From assembly GCA_032690845.1 (NCBI GenBank), contig CM064433.1, forward strand, positions 42,034,658 to 42,098,657: a stretch of 64,000 bases of DNA, written 5' to 3'. This document shows positions 1 through 10,499 of this stretch, piece after piece. The position numbers and the translations under genes were made by a program. Under the pieces are notes generated by a model. It was not told the origin of the DNA. It searched no databases and saw nothing but the letters and a program-made list of their open reading frames with translations. Origin of the DNA: Eleusine coracana subsp. coracana. Its lineage: Eukaryota > Streptophyta > Magnoliopsida > Poales > Poaceae. Within the stretch, counting starts at the first letter, position 1, and every line of letters begins with the position of its first letter.

Positions 1-515
1 CATCAGCAATGTTAATGCCTCACTACACAACCTTTCGTAGTTCCCTCATAAATCTGATGCAGTACTTGCCCAGCCAACTAATATTTTGGCTGGCTTGCTC
101 TTCAAATTCTTTAATTCATCACAGAATGCAGTATCTTCTAACATCCTTTTTTTTAGGAAACTACGGTGGGGTGAAATCCCCACCTGAATTTTCTCATTGA
201 ACGATTTTCTAACTTCCTCACTTCCTTGCTCTCTTTCCTTCTCTCCTAAGGGTTAGTTATATGTACCATTTTTTTTGACAAGTAGTTATATGTACCATTA
301 ATAAAGTAATTGAGCATGCAGTAGTGTGCAACATGGGAATGAGTGGCATCACGGGCAATCATTTCTGTTGGTATATTCTGCAAAAGCCAAATGGTCGTGG
401 TGAGCTGAGAAAACCTCAAATCATATCTGAGCTCAGTCTGCAAGTTAAGGACAGCTTTGATAGCAGCTTGTGTATCTTAAAAGGCGGATCCGGAAACTAG
501 CCTGGACAAAAAGAG
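1..515. repeat. Host-like duplicated block alpha, copy 1
   Basis: This stretch matches 26355-26755 in the same orientation, with shared phrases such as 'ctcactacacaacc', 'gcatgcagtag' and 'aaaacctcaaatcat'. Identity is imperfect, so the duplication is old. No convincing coding sequence is visible. It is probably non-coding flank of a tandemly duplicated host locus, interrupted downstream by transposons. Between about 515 and 614 I see only a short inverted pair (cacatcttg / caagatgtg). Confidence 0.7.
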
Positions 516-614
516 TGTTGCACACATCTTGCTGTTAGAAACAAGATGTGAACAAGGGTTTATGATCTTCCAAAAGATTCTAGTAACTTGATTGGGTCAG
601 AGCCGGCACACAAG

Positions 615-2092
615 TGTTTGACTCTACTTAGTGCACTATTTTCTATGTGAAAAGTGCCTTATTTTGAGCATAAATACCATCATTTTAGGCCATTAACCAT
701 TGATATTAGCAGAATATTCATACACTTGTTGTTCTGAGAGTTTTATTGTAGAAACAGGTGAAAGGAAGATAGTTTGGACGATTTTTAGTGAAATTGGACC
801 CTAAAGAGGTGAAATATAGCAGAAAAGACCCAGGTGCCGACCGGCACAAGGCTGTGCCAATCAGCACAAGGGAAATTTGGCTCATCAAGACCGGTCCACT
901 TCTCTAGTTCTTCTACACAGAAGTTATTCGCACAAATCCTTGAAGATATTCATCATGAAAAATAAAAGGAAACTTCTAGATTTAATACATGCGGCACAAC
1001 ATTTTACTACATGATTTTACTTCGAGGAATTTGATGAGGAGACCCACATGGAAGCTACAGAAGACTTGGAAACTAACTTAGAAGAGATATCGGGCTAAAC
1101 ATGGAGTGTGCCGATCGACACATCCTCCGTGTCGATCGGCACATGGCCCTTTTTCCAAGAAATCAATTCTATCTTGAGTTACACTTATATAAATACTTGT
1201 AAACCCTAAGATACAGAGTGGATGCCGCCAGAGGGACAACAATTCTCTTGAGTTTAGAGTCATCGAGGCTTTGCCTCGTTCGTCACATATCTAGTTACCA
1301 GGATTAGCTTGGCTAGGCTAGCCAAATCGATAATCGTAAGGTCATAGGTTTAGAGTTTCAATAAGCACTGATGCTCTAGGTGATCCATCAAGCTAGGGCT
1401 ACTAGATGGAGATGTATCTTGTACTATGTATATTGAAGTTATGTTGAACATGTTGTTGAATGGTTTTGGATATTTGATTACCTGAATTTGATGATCTTAC
1501 ATGTGCTTGTTCCAATGCTTAGTACATAGGCTAAGTATTTAGATGCTATCTTCATCGTGGTGATTAGGGTAGTATTTCACTTCTTGTATGCGCCACATTT
1601 GCATGTATCTCTTCTTATGCATAATAGTAGATGTGTGTAGAGTAGTGGGTGGTAGACCGATTAAGGTGATTGGTCGTGACAGGGCTCATCGAAAAAGCGT
1701 CACTTCTCTACCGATCTTCGGTTCCTTTTATCCCAATAATTCTATTTATAATGCTATTTGATTGCACTATGTGGTTACTATCTAAGCTAGTAGATATCTA
1801 GTTAAACTCACATAATAGTTTTGTTTAAGCCCTTATGCGAATTAAAACAACTTTCAATAAGAACAGTCTTCGTGCCAATCGGTGTTGTAGTGCGCTGATC
1901 GGCACAACCACTGCTCGCTAACAAAAAGCTCTCACCTTTATGAAGCTTAAATAGATTTTTCATTGACAACTTTGCAGGGTTCCCACTAGTCTCTGTGAAT
2001 TGATATAAACCTTGGAATATCATGGGAGAAAAAGACCGCAATGTATATCATCCATTTGCGGTATGTAAGTGGGTGCGTATGAATGACCAACA
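615..2092 (+). mobile_element. LTR (family D, TGTTT...CCAACA), probable 5' LTR of a decayed retrotransposon
   Basis: This is a diverged reverse complement of the solo LTR at 41625-43237. They share the 'gagcataa...taggcca' block, the 'gcagaaacaggt' block, repeated 'gccgatcggcac' motifs and the terminal 'tgcggtat.taagtgggtgcgta...ccaaca'. It begins near TGTTTGAC and ends CCAACA, about 1.48 kb. I call it a plus-strand 5' LTR because a primer-binding-like sequence and an ORF follow directly. No matching 3' LTR is in the window. The superfamily is uncertain; an Athila- or Tat-like Ty3/gypsy is plausible from the primer site. Confidence 0.8.
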
Positions 2093-2102
2093 AACATCTT
2101 TT

Positions 2103-2122
2103 TTGTGTGCTGTTGCCAGGGA
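2103..2122 (+). promoter_or_regulatory. Degenerate primer-binding site after LTR D
   Basis: The stretch 11 bases after CCAACA reads like a mutated TTGGCGCCGTTGCCGGGGA. That sequence primes many plant Ty3/gypsy elements of the Athila and Tat type from a tRNA 3' end. The 3' half (tgttgcc.ggga) is well preserved. The comparison is from memory of the consensus. Confidence 0.5.
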
Positions 2123-2234
2123 CTAGTGTTCAAATTAAGGTTTGTTTGAAGTTGAAGTGTTCAGTTTTGCTTTCTTTCATTTTCTCTATTTCCTTTCTAG
2201 TACATATGCCCTATTGAGTTAATATGAAACAGGT

Positions 2235-2348
2235 ATGGACAGCGCTGAGTCGAATAAAACTCCTAATTACATCGACAATCTAGAATCTCTCTTTCAGAAA
2301 AGACGGTTAGAAAAGAAGAGCAAGTCAGTGGGAGACATAGAAGACAAC
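2235..2348 (+). pseudogene. 5' part of a gag-like ORF, split by the CACTA element
   Basis: An ATG 142 bases downstream of LTR D opens 38 codons, a charged region beginning MDSAESNK and ending SVGDIEDN. It is cut at codon 38 by the CACTA insertion, whose AAC target duplication is that last codon. Reading resumes in the same frame at 14617. Its position after the LTR and primer site suggests the N-terminus of a gag-type protein. I cannot assign a family from so short a segment. Confidence 0.5.
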
Positions 2349-2640
2349 CACTACCACAAAACGAGCCTGTAGCGGCGGCAGGCAAAAGGCCGCAGCGGCG
2401 CGGCCAAAAATGAGCCGCCGCTACAGAGACTAGGGGGCTTGCCGTGTTGTGAGCCGCCGCTACAGAGCCCGCTATAGCGGCGGTTGACATTGTCAACCAC
2501 CGCTATTAATGGCCCAGGTTTATAGCGGCGGGTGACAATATCAACCACCACTATTTAGGGCATAGTAGCGGCGGTTGATAATTCCAACCACCGCTACAAA
2601 GTGCTCAGGCTATAAATAGAGCATTCCGACAGTCTCCGTT
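2349..2640 (+). promoter_or_regulatory. Left terminal and subterminal repeats with TATA box of transposase gene
   Basis: Repeated TAGCGGCGG motifs pair with CCGCCGCTA motifs to form several potential hairpins, for example around 2452-2482 and 2563-2596. In En/Spm elements such subterminal repeats bind the element's DNA-binding protein. A TATA box, tataaata, starts at 2611, just inside the last hairpin, followed by a leader. The promoter therefore appears to sit within the transposase-binding region, which fits self-regulation (inference). Confidence 0.7.
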
Positions 2641-3383
2641 TCACTCGAACACTCGAACAGTGGCGGCCCAAAAATTTGGGGAAATCACGAAAATCAAGGG
2701 GGGAAGGTTTTGAGTTCATTTTTTTTTGCAGAAATTTGATCTTTGAGGTAAGGGGAACTCATCACATATGTTTTTTTTTGTCTCTCATATCGAAATCAAG
2801 TTGAATTTTAGGTTTTAAGTTTGTTAGGTTTTCATCAAATTTTAGCTAAATTCTTTTGATTTGAATGGTTCTATTGGGTTATAGTTGAAGTTTATGAAGG
2901 CATACATCATCTCTTTTCATCACTATACAAAAAAAATATTATATGTAGCTTGTTTTATGTCAATGGGAATCTAGATCTAGTTTGGTTTTTAGAAGAGAGA
3001 GAATGTAGTATTAGGGCAAGAGGGATGTTAATTTTTTATTATTTCTTGATAAAAGTTAATTAATGTATAAAATAATTTGATGTTGTTTCATTTTACCTTG
3101 CATAATATTTCTCACTTCATGTAATTTATTTTTCAATGTTTATATATTTAGTGAATATTTAATTTTTTTATTACACATAATTAATTAATTAATATCTAAC
3201 ATTTTTTGGATAGATGGTGATAAAATTTAAATAAAATATAAAATAATTTGTTGTTTGTCTCATTTTACCTTGCATAATATTTCTCACTTCATGTAATATT
3301 TAGTGAATGTTTAAATTTTTTGTTGCACATAATTAATTAATGAATTTTAATAATTTTTGAGTTTCCGTTCAAGGTTGTTCGCG

Positions 3384-6300
3384 ATGGATAGATCTTGGAT
3401 GTACGAGGCGCCAAGACTGGGTCCAATATTTTTTACATGAAGTCTCCAAATTCGTCCAAGGGGCTGCACAACATGCTCAATGTGAACGGACAACTGATAT
3501 ATATTGTCCATGTTTTGATTACAAGAATCAGAAGCTATGGAATGATATAGAGGTAATCAAATCACACTTGGTGCGGAGGGGTTTTGTTGAGGGGTATGCG
3601 AGGTGGACAAAATAAGGTAAGAACAATATGGTCGATATGGAATTTGATGAGCATATTGAAGTTGAAGTCGAGGCTGTCAATTCGCCTGGTGCAGATGCGA
3701 CGGAGTCATCTAGTGAAGCTGATTTTGATGTTGAGGAGTTGTTATGTCACACTGAGCCACAGGTATTGATCAATGCTGGTACAACTAAAGGGCTTGATAA
3801 TTTTCATAGAATAAAAAAGATATCAAAGGATCCATAATATGATGAATCTAAGGGATGTGGTAAAGAGTTCACCGTGTTGTGTACTGTACTTGAGCTGATG
3901 AAGCTGAAGGCCATGCATGGCTGGTCGGACGCTAATTTCACGGATTTGTTGGAACTTATTTCCAATGCACTGCCGAAGCCAAACTTGTTGCCAAGGACAA
4001 CATACCTTGCTAAGAAGCTGATTTCCCCACTTTCGTTGGGCGTGCAAAAAATTCACGCGTGTCCAAATCATTGCATATTGTATCGAAAGGAGCATCAAGA
4101 CGCTGTGAGATGCCCAAGGTGCAAATGCAGTCGTTACAAGAGGAACAATGATTGTGACACCGATGGTGGCGTGAAGAATACAACTAAGGGAAGAAAGAAG
4201 AAAAGAAGTTCTATCATCGATGACAATGATGATAGTATGGTTCCTGCCTTAGTCATGTGGTACTTACCCGTGGTCGATCGCATCAGACGCTTGTTCGCCA
4301 ACCCTAGGGATATGACAATGATGACATGGCATGCACGCAAGGGGGACAATAAGCTCAGGCATCCCGCAGATGTAACACAGTGAAAAAGTTTGATGAGAAT
4401 CATCGAGACTTCTCTAATGAGGAAAGGAACATACGGTTTGCATTGAGTACAGACGGGATGAACCCATTCAATCAAATGAGGAATCCGCATAGCACTTGGC
4501 CAGTGATACTAGCAATGTACAACATTCCACCCTTGTCCAGTGATACTAGCAATGTACAACATTCCACCATGGTTATGCCATAAGAGTAAGTATCTACTGT
4601 TGACCACTCTTATATTTGGGCCTAAAGAAGCAGGTAATGACATAGACGTGTTCTTAGTACCATTGTTCGAAGACACGCAGAAACTGTAGTTGGAGGGGGT
4701 CTGTATATGGGATGAGTATCGAAGAGAGTACTTCACGCTCAGAGCAATTAATTTTTGCACGGTAAGTGATTCCCCGGCACTAAGGGCGCTATCAGGACAG
4801 GTCAAAGGAAAGATGGCATGTTTTGTATGCGTTGATGATACATCCTATGTGTACCTGCCAACATCCCAGAAGCTAGTGTATACGCGAAACCGTTGATTTT
4901 TACCAGCAAAACATAGGTATTGCGCGATGGCTAGACACTTTGATGGCAATGTTGAGAACGACATAGAACCTCGATGTTGGACTGGCAGGGTCGTGTTTGA
5001 CCTTGTTAAAAATATCAGTATTGTTTTTTGGAAAGCCGGTGAAGGGAGTCAAAAAGGCAAAAGGTCTCACGCCGTTTAAGAAGAAATCCATTTTCTTCAT
5101 ATATTTCAATTATTTGAAAGAATTGGAAGTGAATCATTCCTTCGACTGGATGCATATTGGAAAGGGTGTATTTGACAGTAGTAGAGGACTTATACTCGAC
5201 CAATCCGGTAAGACAAAGGGTGGACTCAGCGCACGTAGAGATCTTGTAGTGATGGGAATAAGATCAGAGCTCCATCCGTAAGAAAGAGCAAATAGAAAGT
5301 ACTTTCTCCTCCTGGCAGCCTACACACTTACGATTGAGGAGAAAACAACATTCTGTAAGTGCCTCAGTGGGATTAAAGTACTAACGGGTTTCTCATCAAT
5401 TACCAATAATCTTGTAAACATGGAAGAGTTAAAGATAAGTGGGTACAATACTCATGATTGCCACATAATGCTTTTGGTGTTTCTCCCTATTGCTATCAGA
5501 GCTGTTAAATCACCATGGCTAAAGTTGGCTGTAACTCACCTTTGCTACTTCTTTAACGTGGTATCGAAGAAGGTGATAACTGAAGATGAGTTAAATGACC
5601 TATGGACCCACATGAAGGAAACAATGCCCATACTTGAGATGGTCTTCCCTCCATCCTTTTTCGATACGATGGAACACTTCGTGATTCATATTGTTGACCA
5701 GACCTCTGCATTGGGCCCCGTCTACCTACATTAGATGTTTCCGTTTGAGAGGTTCATGTATGTATTGAAATGCTATGTACGTACTCGTTCACAGTCAGAG
5801 GGTTCTATGATCGAGGGCTACACAACTGAGGAGATCATCTAATGTTGCTCAGATAACATTAATGATGGTAGCAGATCAATTGGTCTCCCCGTGTCTTGTC
5901 ATGAGGGCAGATTATTTGGAAAAGGTATGAAAGGACGTAGATCATTCATCGACCATGACTTCAAACAAGTGGACCAAGCATATTTTAGCGTATTGCAATA
6001 GACGCAGATTGTGGGACCGTACTTTGAGAAACATCTGTTAGAGCTCCGCCGGAACAACAAGGATGTGACGAATAAATGGATCATAGACGAGCACAAGCGC
6101 CCTTTCACATCATGCTTTAGCTCCCAAAACCTTCCAAGTGGCAAGTCCATGGAAGAGAAAATGTTGAAAAATATGGCTAACCGCCCGAGAAGAACCGTGG
6201 TTACCTTTCAGGCATACGACATCAATGGTTTTACCTTCGACACCCAACAGAAGGATAAGAAGAGCAAGTGTCAAAACAGTGATGAAGAGGACCAGATGAC

Positions 6301-6726
6301 TTCATATTATGGGTACATTGAGGAAATATGGGAACTATACTATAGTGCAAATTTATAGGTTCCCATATTTAAATGCAATGGGTGAAGCACCCTAATGGCG
6401 TCGAGGTGGATGAATATGGTTTCAAAATTTTTGATCTTAACAATGTTGGTCACAAAGATGAGCCTTGGATACTTGCCAAGACCGTGAAACAGGTGTTTTA
6501 TGTACTTGATCCAAAGGAGGAAAAGAAATACATTGTTGTTCCAGGTAAACAAAGAATCGTTGGAGTGGAGAACATGGAGGATCGAGATGACTACAATCAA
6601 TATGACGGGGTTCCATATTTCAGAGATCTGAAATATTTGAAAGTCTTAGAAGCAAGACTCTCCTTTATTGGCGGAATGTCGTACATGCGCATCGATCATT
6701 GCGAAGGAAAAGTCGTTCAAGGCTAA
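3384..6726 (+). pseudogene. TNP2-type CACTA transposase, broken
   Basis: The ATG at 3384 opens MDRSWMYEAPR, the start of the transposase-associated domain. The frame shifts almost at once, then continues with CPCFDYKN (a zinc-binding type segment) and the HL...GF...Y..W pattern to about 3614. From 3628 comes an acidic linker, then KGCGKEFTVL, LPKPNLLP, KIHACPNHCILYR and CPRCKCSRYK. These are hallmarks of the plant tnp2 transposase family. Conserved blocks follow across frames: RFALSTDGMNPF (about 4440), WDEYRREYFTLRA (about 4710), GKPVKGVKKAKG (about 5030), LDQSGKTKGGLSARRDLV (about 5200), a block at 5420-5734, and a C-terminal DUF4216-like segment at 6373-6726. Stops lie near 3835, 4381 and 5733, and frameshifts include one at the 37-bp duplication at 4500. 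The function was transposition; this copy is inactive. Confidence 0.9.
4500..4568 (+). repeat. 37-bp tandem duplication inside the transposase pseudogene
   Basis: A 32-bp segment (4500-4531) starting ccagtgatac is repeated perfectly at 4537-4568, giving a 37-bp period. Since 37 is not a multiple of three, the duplication shifts the reading frame just after the conserved STDGMNPF...HSTWP region. It is probably a replication-slippage or repair event. Confidence 0.9.
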
Positions 6727-7334
6727 CTCAAGCATCATGTAATTTTATTTTATTAAGTACCTTTTATTATTCAAACCTTGTATTATCTTCTATGTAGTTT
6801 ATGCTTGTTTGAATATAAAGGAATAGTACATGTCCTAACAAAGGCGCGAATGCAATAATGGCTTAAAAGAGACTTACATGCTTGAGAAGATATGATTTCT
6901 ACAAAATATAGGGGCTAAAATGTAATTTTATGGGGAAATGAGTAAAACAATCTTAAAAAAAATATATAGGGGCATATATGTAATTATAGCAAGGTTCTAA
7001 GGACCTTGTTGTAATTTTGAAAAAACATAATTTTGTGAAAGTGTAGTGGTGTTTTTGCAAAAATCCAGGACCAAAATAGGATTTACATTACTTCATGAAT
7101 AATATATTTCTAAATGAATAATATATTTTTTAAAAGCTTTCTAAATGAATAATATATTTTTAAAAAGCTTTCTAAGTGAATAATATATTTTTTAATAGCT
7201 TTCTAAATGAATAAGTTATTTTAAAATGTATTTTTAAATATCTTTCTAAATGAATAAGATATTTTAATAGCTTCCTAAAATCAATATGTTTTTTAAACTT
7301 TTTAAAATGAATATACTTTTTAAAATATTTTAGA
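6727..7334. other. AT-rich spacer with short degenerate repeats between the two CACTA genes
   Basis: I see no coding sequence. From about 7087 to 7320 a motif like 'ctttctaaatgaataatatattt' recurs every 30-36 bases with drift. This is probably 3' untranslated and intergenic sequence of the element. Confidence 0.7.
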
Positions 7335-7430
7335 ATAGTGGCGGCTTCCAAAGCCAAGCTCCGCTATTGCTCTTTAGCGGCGGTTGGCCTTGTGAGCCGC
7401 CGCTGAAGAGAGAAACCCTATATAACCAAG
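7335..7430 (+). promoter_or_regulatory. Internal TAGCGGCGG hairpin block with TATA box for the second gene
   Basis: TAGTGGCGGCTTCC...GCTATTG and TAGCGGCGGTTGGCC..GAGCCGCCGCTGAAG form two inverted pairs like the terminal ones, but in the middle of the element. A TATA box (ctatataa, about 7418-7425) follows at once, then AAACCCTAAC at about 7446. This mirrors the arrangement at the left end and marks the likely promoter of gene 2. Confidence 0.65.
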
Positions 7431-7561
7431 GGTGCACGCAGGCCCAAACCCTAACTCCCCGAAGCTCGAAGCTTTTCTCCATGTCGTAAGGCTGTCCAAA
7501 TCCGTCCCCGAGCGTTGCTCCTCCTTGAGCTCATCGACGACCGTCGATCCTCCTTGAGCAC

Positions 7562-7900
7562 GTCGACGACCGCCGCGTGGGCCTCCTCCCCCTCTCCTCG
7601 TTGATAGCCGCCGTGTGGGCCTCCTCCTCCTCTCCTCATCGACGGCCGCCGCGTGGGCCTCCTCCCTATCTCCTCATCGACAGCCACCGCGAGGGCCTCC
7701 TCCCCCTCCTTGTTGACGGCCGTCGCGCGGGCCCCCTCCTCAACCCCGGCCGCCGCGTGGGCCTCCTCCCCGACCCCGGCCACCACGTGGGCCTTCTCCT
7801 CCTCTCCTTATCGACGACCACCGTGCGGGCCCCCTCCTCGACCCCGGCCAATGCGTGGGTCTCCTGTCCTCCTCGACGGCCGCCATGTGGGCCTCCTCTC
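7562..7900 (+). repeat. GC-rich 38-bp minisatellite in the leader of CACTA gene 2
   Basis: A unit around 'gccgccgcgtgggcctcctcc' recurs at a spacing of about 38 bases (for example tggg at 7578, 7616 and 7654, then drifting). Because 38 is not divisible by three, the array stays open in several frames on both strands, giving false long ORFs rich in Arg, Pro, Ser and Leu. I regard it as untranslated leader or a degenerate first exon. Confidence 0.75.
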
Positions 7901-8169
7901 CTCACCGCGCCCCGCCTCCTCGTCCCTTGTAACTCTCCTCCCCGAGCACCGCCGCGTCGGGCTGCCCTCTTCCTCAAGCACTGCCATAGGCACGGGTCCC
8001 CTCCTCTGACCAGGTGCACCCTCCCCGACCGTGCGGGCCTCCTCCTTCTCCCGCTCGTCCAACGAGCTCCGGCCAGGTGCGCCCGTTCTCCTCTCCCCCT
8101 CCCTCTGCCCCGCTCTCTGATGTGCCCTTTTTGCGGCCATCGTCGGACCAATCTCGGGTTCTGAGCATG

Positions 8170-9940
8170 GGGAGAGACCCGCTGCTACGTGGGAAAGCTT
8201 GGGTTGAAGAGCTATCTTCATTTTGTTTCATGGATGTTTCCTGGCCTATTATTTGTTATGTTCTTCGTTGCAATATCTGTCCTAGGATTGCACGGTCTCA
8301 GGATTAGTGGTCACTTATTAAACTTGTAACCCTACTATATATCAAATATATGATGCAAAACCCATTTGTTTTTGTGTCTGCTAATATGCTTTAGAAGGGC
8401 TTTGTTTTCATCTCAATAAGTTGAAGCACACATACTAAACAAACGAATTAGTTAGGCTGTTATGGTTCAGCTGTTGCAGTGTTGCAGGAAAGGAACCCTT
8501 TACTGATCACCGTGTCTTGAACAATAACCTCTTGGTGACAACACCTGGTCAGTCATTTAGATTTGCTTACTGCAATAATGCTAGTGCTTAATGTTTCTAT
8601 CGTGTGAGGGACTTGGTTTCCTTACCTTTTTTTCTGATGGCCTCTGCACATATCCCTTGACTGCAATTGGTCATAGTAATCTTCATGTTCGTGTACCCTC
8701 TTGACTACAGAGCTTATGTTCATGCTATTAAATTTAGTGATTCGGTAACAACCATACATATTCGAGAGTTAATCTGTCATAGCATGCCCGCGGTATATAT
8801 TGTTGAGTCTTACTTTTGGTGGCCTGCAAAGATAGCTTATCCTTTAGGTTGTATGTATTTTTGTGTACCCATGTCCCATTACCCTCTCAAAGGTTATAGG
8901 TTAATAGGTACTGTAACATTTTTTGAACGAGATTTTTTTGTGTTGTGATGCTAGAATTTGTTTGATGAGTGAAAAATTCTTGGTCGCAAAAAGTTTCTCT
9001 GGTACTGGGATGAAATAGTTTTTGCCTGATGAGATGTCGTGGCATGCTGGGGGTAACTGGGTATTGGCTTTTTGTGTGGATTCTTTTTCATTGTTTTTAT
9101 TGAAGTGATCATGGTTAAATTATGGGGTGTGGTTACACTGTTGATACAACAAATTAGCATAATTGACTGCTGGTTATGTGCACTTTATTACTCACTGGGT
9201 TACCAACTTTCTTTCTTTTTTATTTATCAGTTCATCCTTGATTCTGCACTTTCCTACCTATGTTTCACTATTGGTTATGTTTCGTTGACTGCTAGTTATG
9301 TTTCACTGTTTCACTGTTTTTATTGAAGTGATCATGGCTATACTTGCTTTATTCTTGATGGATGTCTGCTTTCCTGCCTATTCCGTAGAGAATAACATTA
9401 GATGGTCAAATGTTTGCACTTAAATCCTTGCTCTGCACTTGAAGTCCGAAGTGATTGTTCCTATGTTCTACACTTGTTTGGAATCGCTGCATGCTATACT
9501 TCTATTGGTTGTGAATGACATAAGCAAATATTTGGGACTTCTTATTGCCCCTATGGTTTTGTGAGAAAATGTGTTTCCTATGGTTTCTTTGCTTGAAGTC
9601 AATTTTTTCACCGCTTTAGTGGACCACTATACACTATAGAACCTTATTGAATTTCTGATTGTATTGGTAGCACCACTTTTAGTAAAAAATATCCTAGATG
9701 TCAGTTTCCTAATCATAGGGGGGCTCCACTTATTTTTCTGCCATATATTTTAATTTGTTGTCATATGCTTGCTTCCTATATATGGTGATATATATGCCAT
9801 ATACTTCCTGCCTATGATATATATGGTGATATATATGCCATATGCTTGCTGCCTATGATATATATTGGTATATATGCGATGTTCCTATGAACCGATGGTA
9901 CATATAGTTGATAGGCTCATGCTCAATGATGAAAGGTCAT
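8170..9940 (+). other. Probable intron or leader region of CACTA gene 2; no confident coding sequence
   Basis: This is T-rich, intron-like sequence with scattered short ORFs lacking recognisable motifs. There are short internal repeats: 'tttttattgaagtgatcatgg' occurs at about 9095 and 9318, and a 'tatatatggtgatatatatgcc' motif is repeated between about 9770 and 9880. I infer an intron of gene 2 because it lies between the second TATA box and the first convincing exon at 10500. Confidence 0.4.
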
Positions 9941-9944
9941 CTTC

Positions 9945-10440
9945 AGAGCAAATTTTGACTTCTCTATTCTTCTCCTTGTCTCTCTGTACTACTTATCTAT
10001 TCTACGTCAGCAATCGACCCATGCTCAATGATGAAAGCGGGCTAAGTGAGGCTAGTGTGGCGACATGGACCATATCCTAGGATATCGGATATATGCTGCT
10101 GTACAGGTCGAGGATCTTAGAGCGTTGGATGACCGTTGATTCGGCAACCCGCACTAAGAGCAAATTTTGAGTTTTCTATTCTTATCCTTGTCTCTCTGTG
10201 CTACTTATCTATTCTACGTAGGCGATCGACACATGCTTAATGATGAAAGCGGGCTAAGTGAGGCTAGTGTGATGACACGGACCATATCCTAGGATATTGG
10301 ATAGATGCTACTATACAGGTCAAGGATCTTAGAGCGTTGGATGGCCGTTGATTCGGCAACCCGCACTAAGAGCAAATTTGGACTTTTCTATTCTTGCCTT
10401 TTCTTTTCCTTGTTTATATGCTCAATGATGAAAGGTGTAT
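9945..10440 (+). repeat. 212-bp tandem repeat within the CACTA element
   Basis: Units start at 9945, 10157 and 10369, each with 'agagcaaatttt.ga', so the period is exactly 212 bases. Two full copies and one partial copy are present, with good identity across 'gctaagtgaggctagtgtg' and 'ccgttgattcggcaaccc'. It lies upstream of the first clear exon of gene 2. No coding potential is evident. Confidence 0.85.
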
Positions 10441-10499
10441 ACTCCTTGTTTTCTAAAATAGTCATCAGATCTAATATAAGGTGTCAAAGTCTTCTCGTC

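Noticed and set aside
7451..8307. Several ORFs rich in Arg, Pro and Leu
   Set aside because: A 38-bp minisatellite keeps multiple frames open. No start context, motif or conservation supports a protein.
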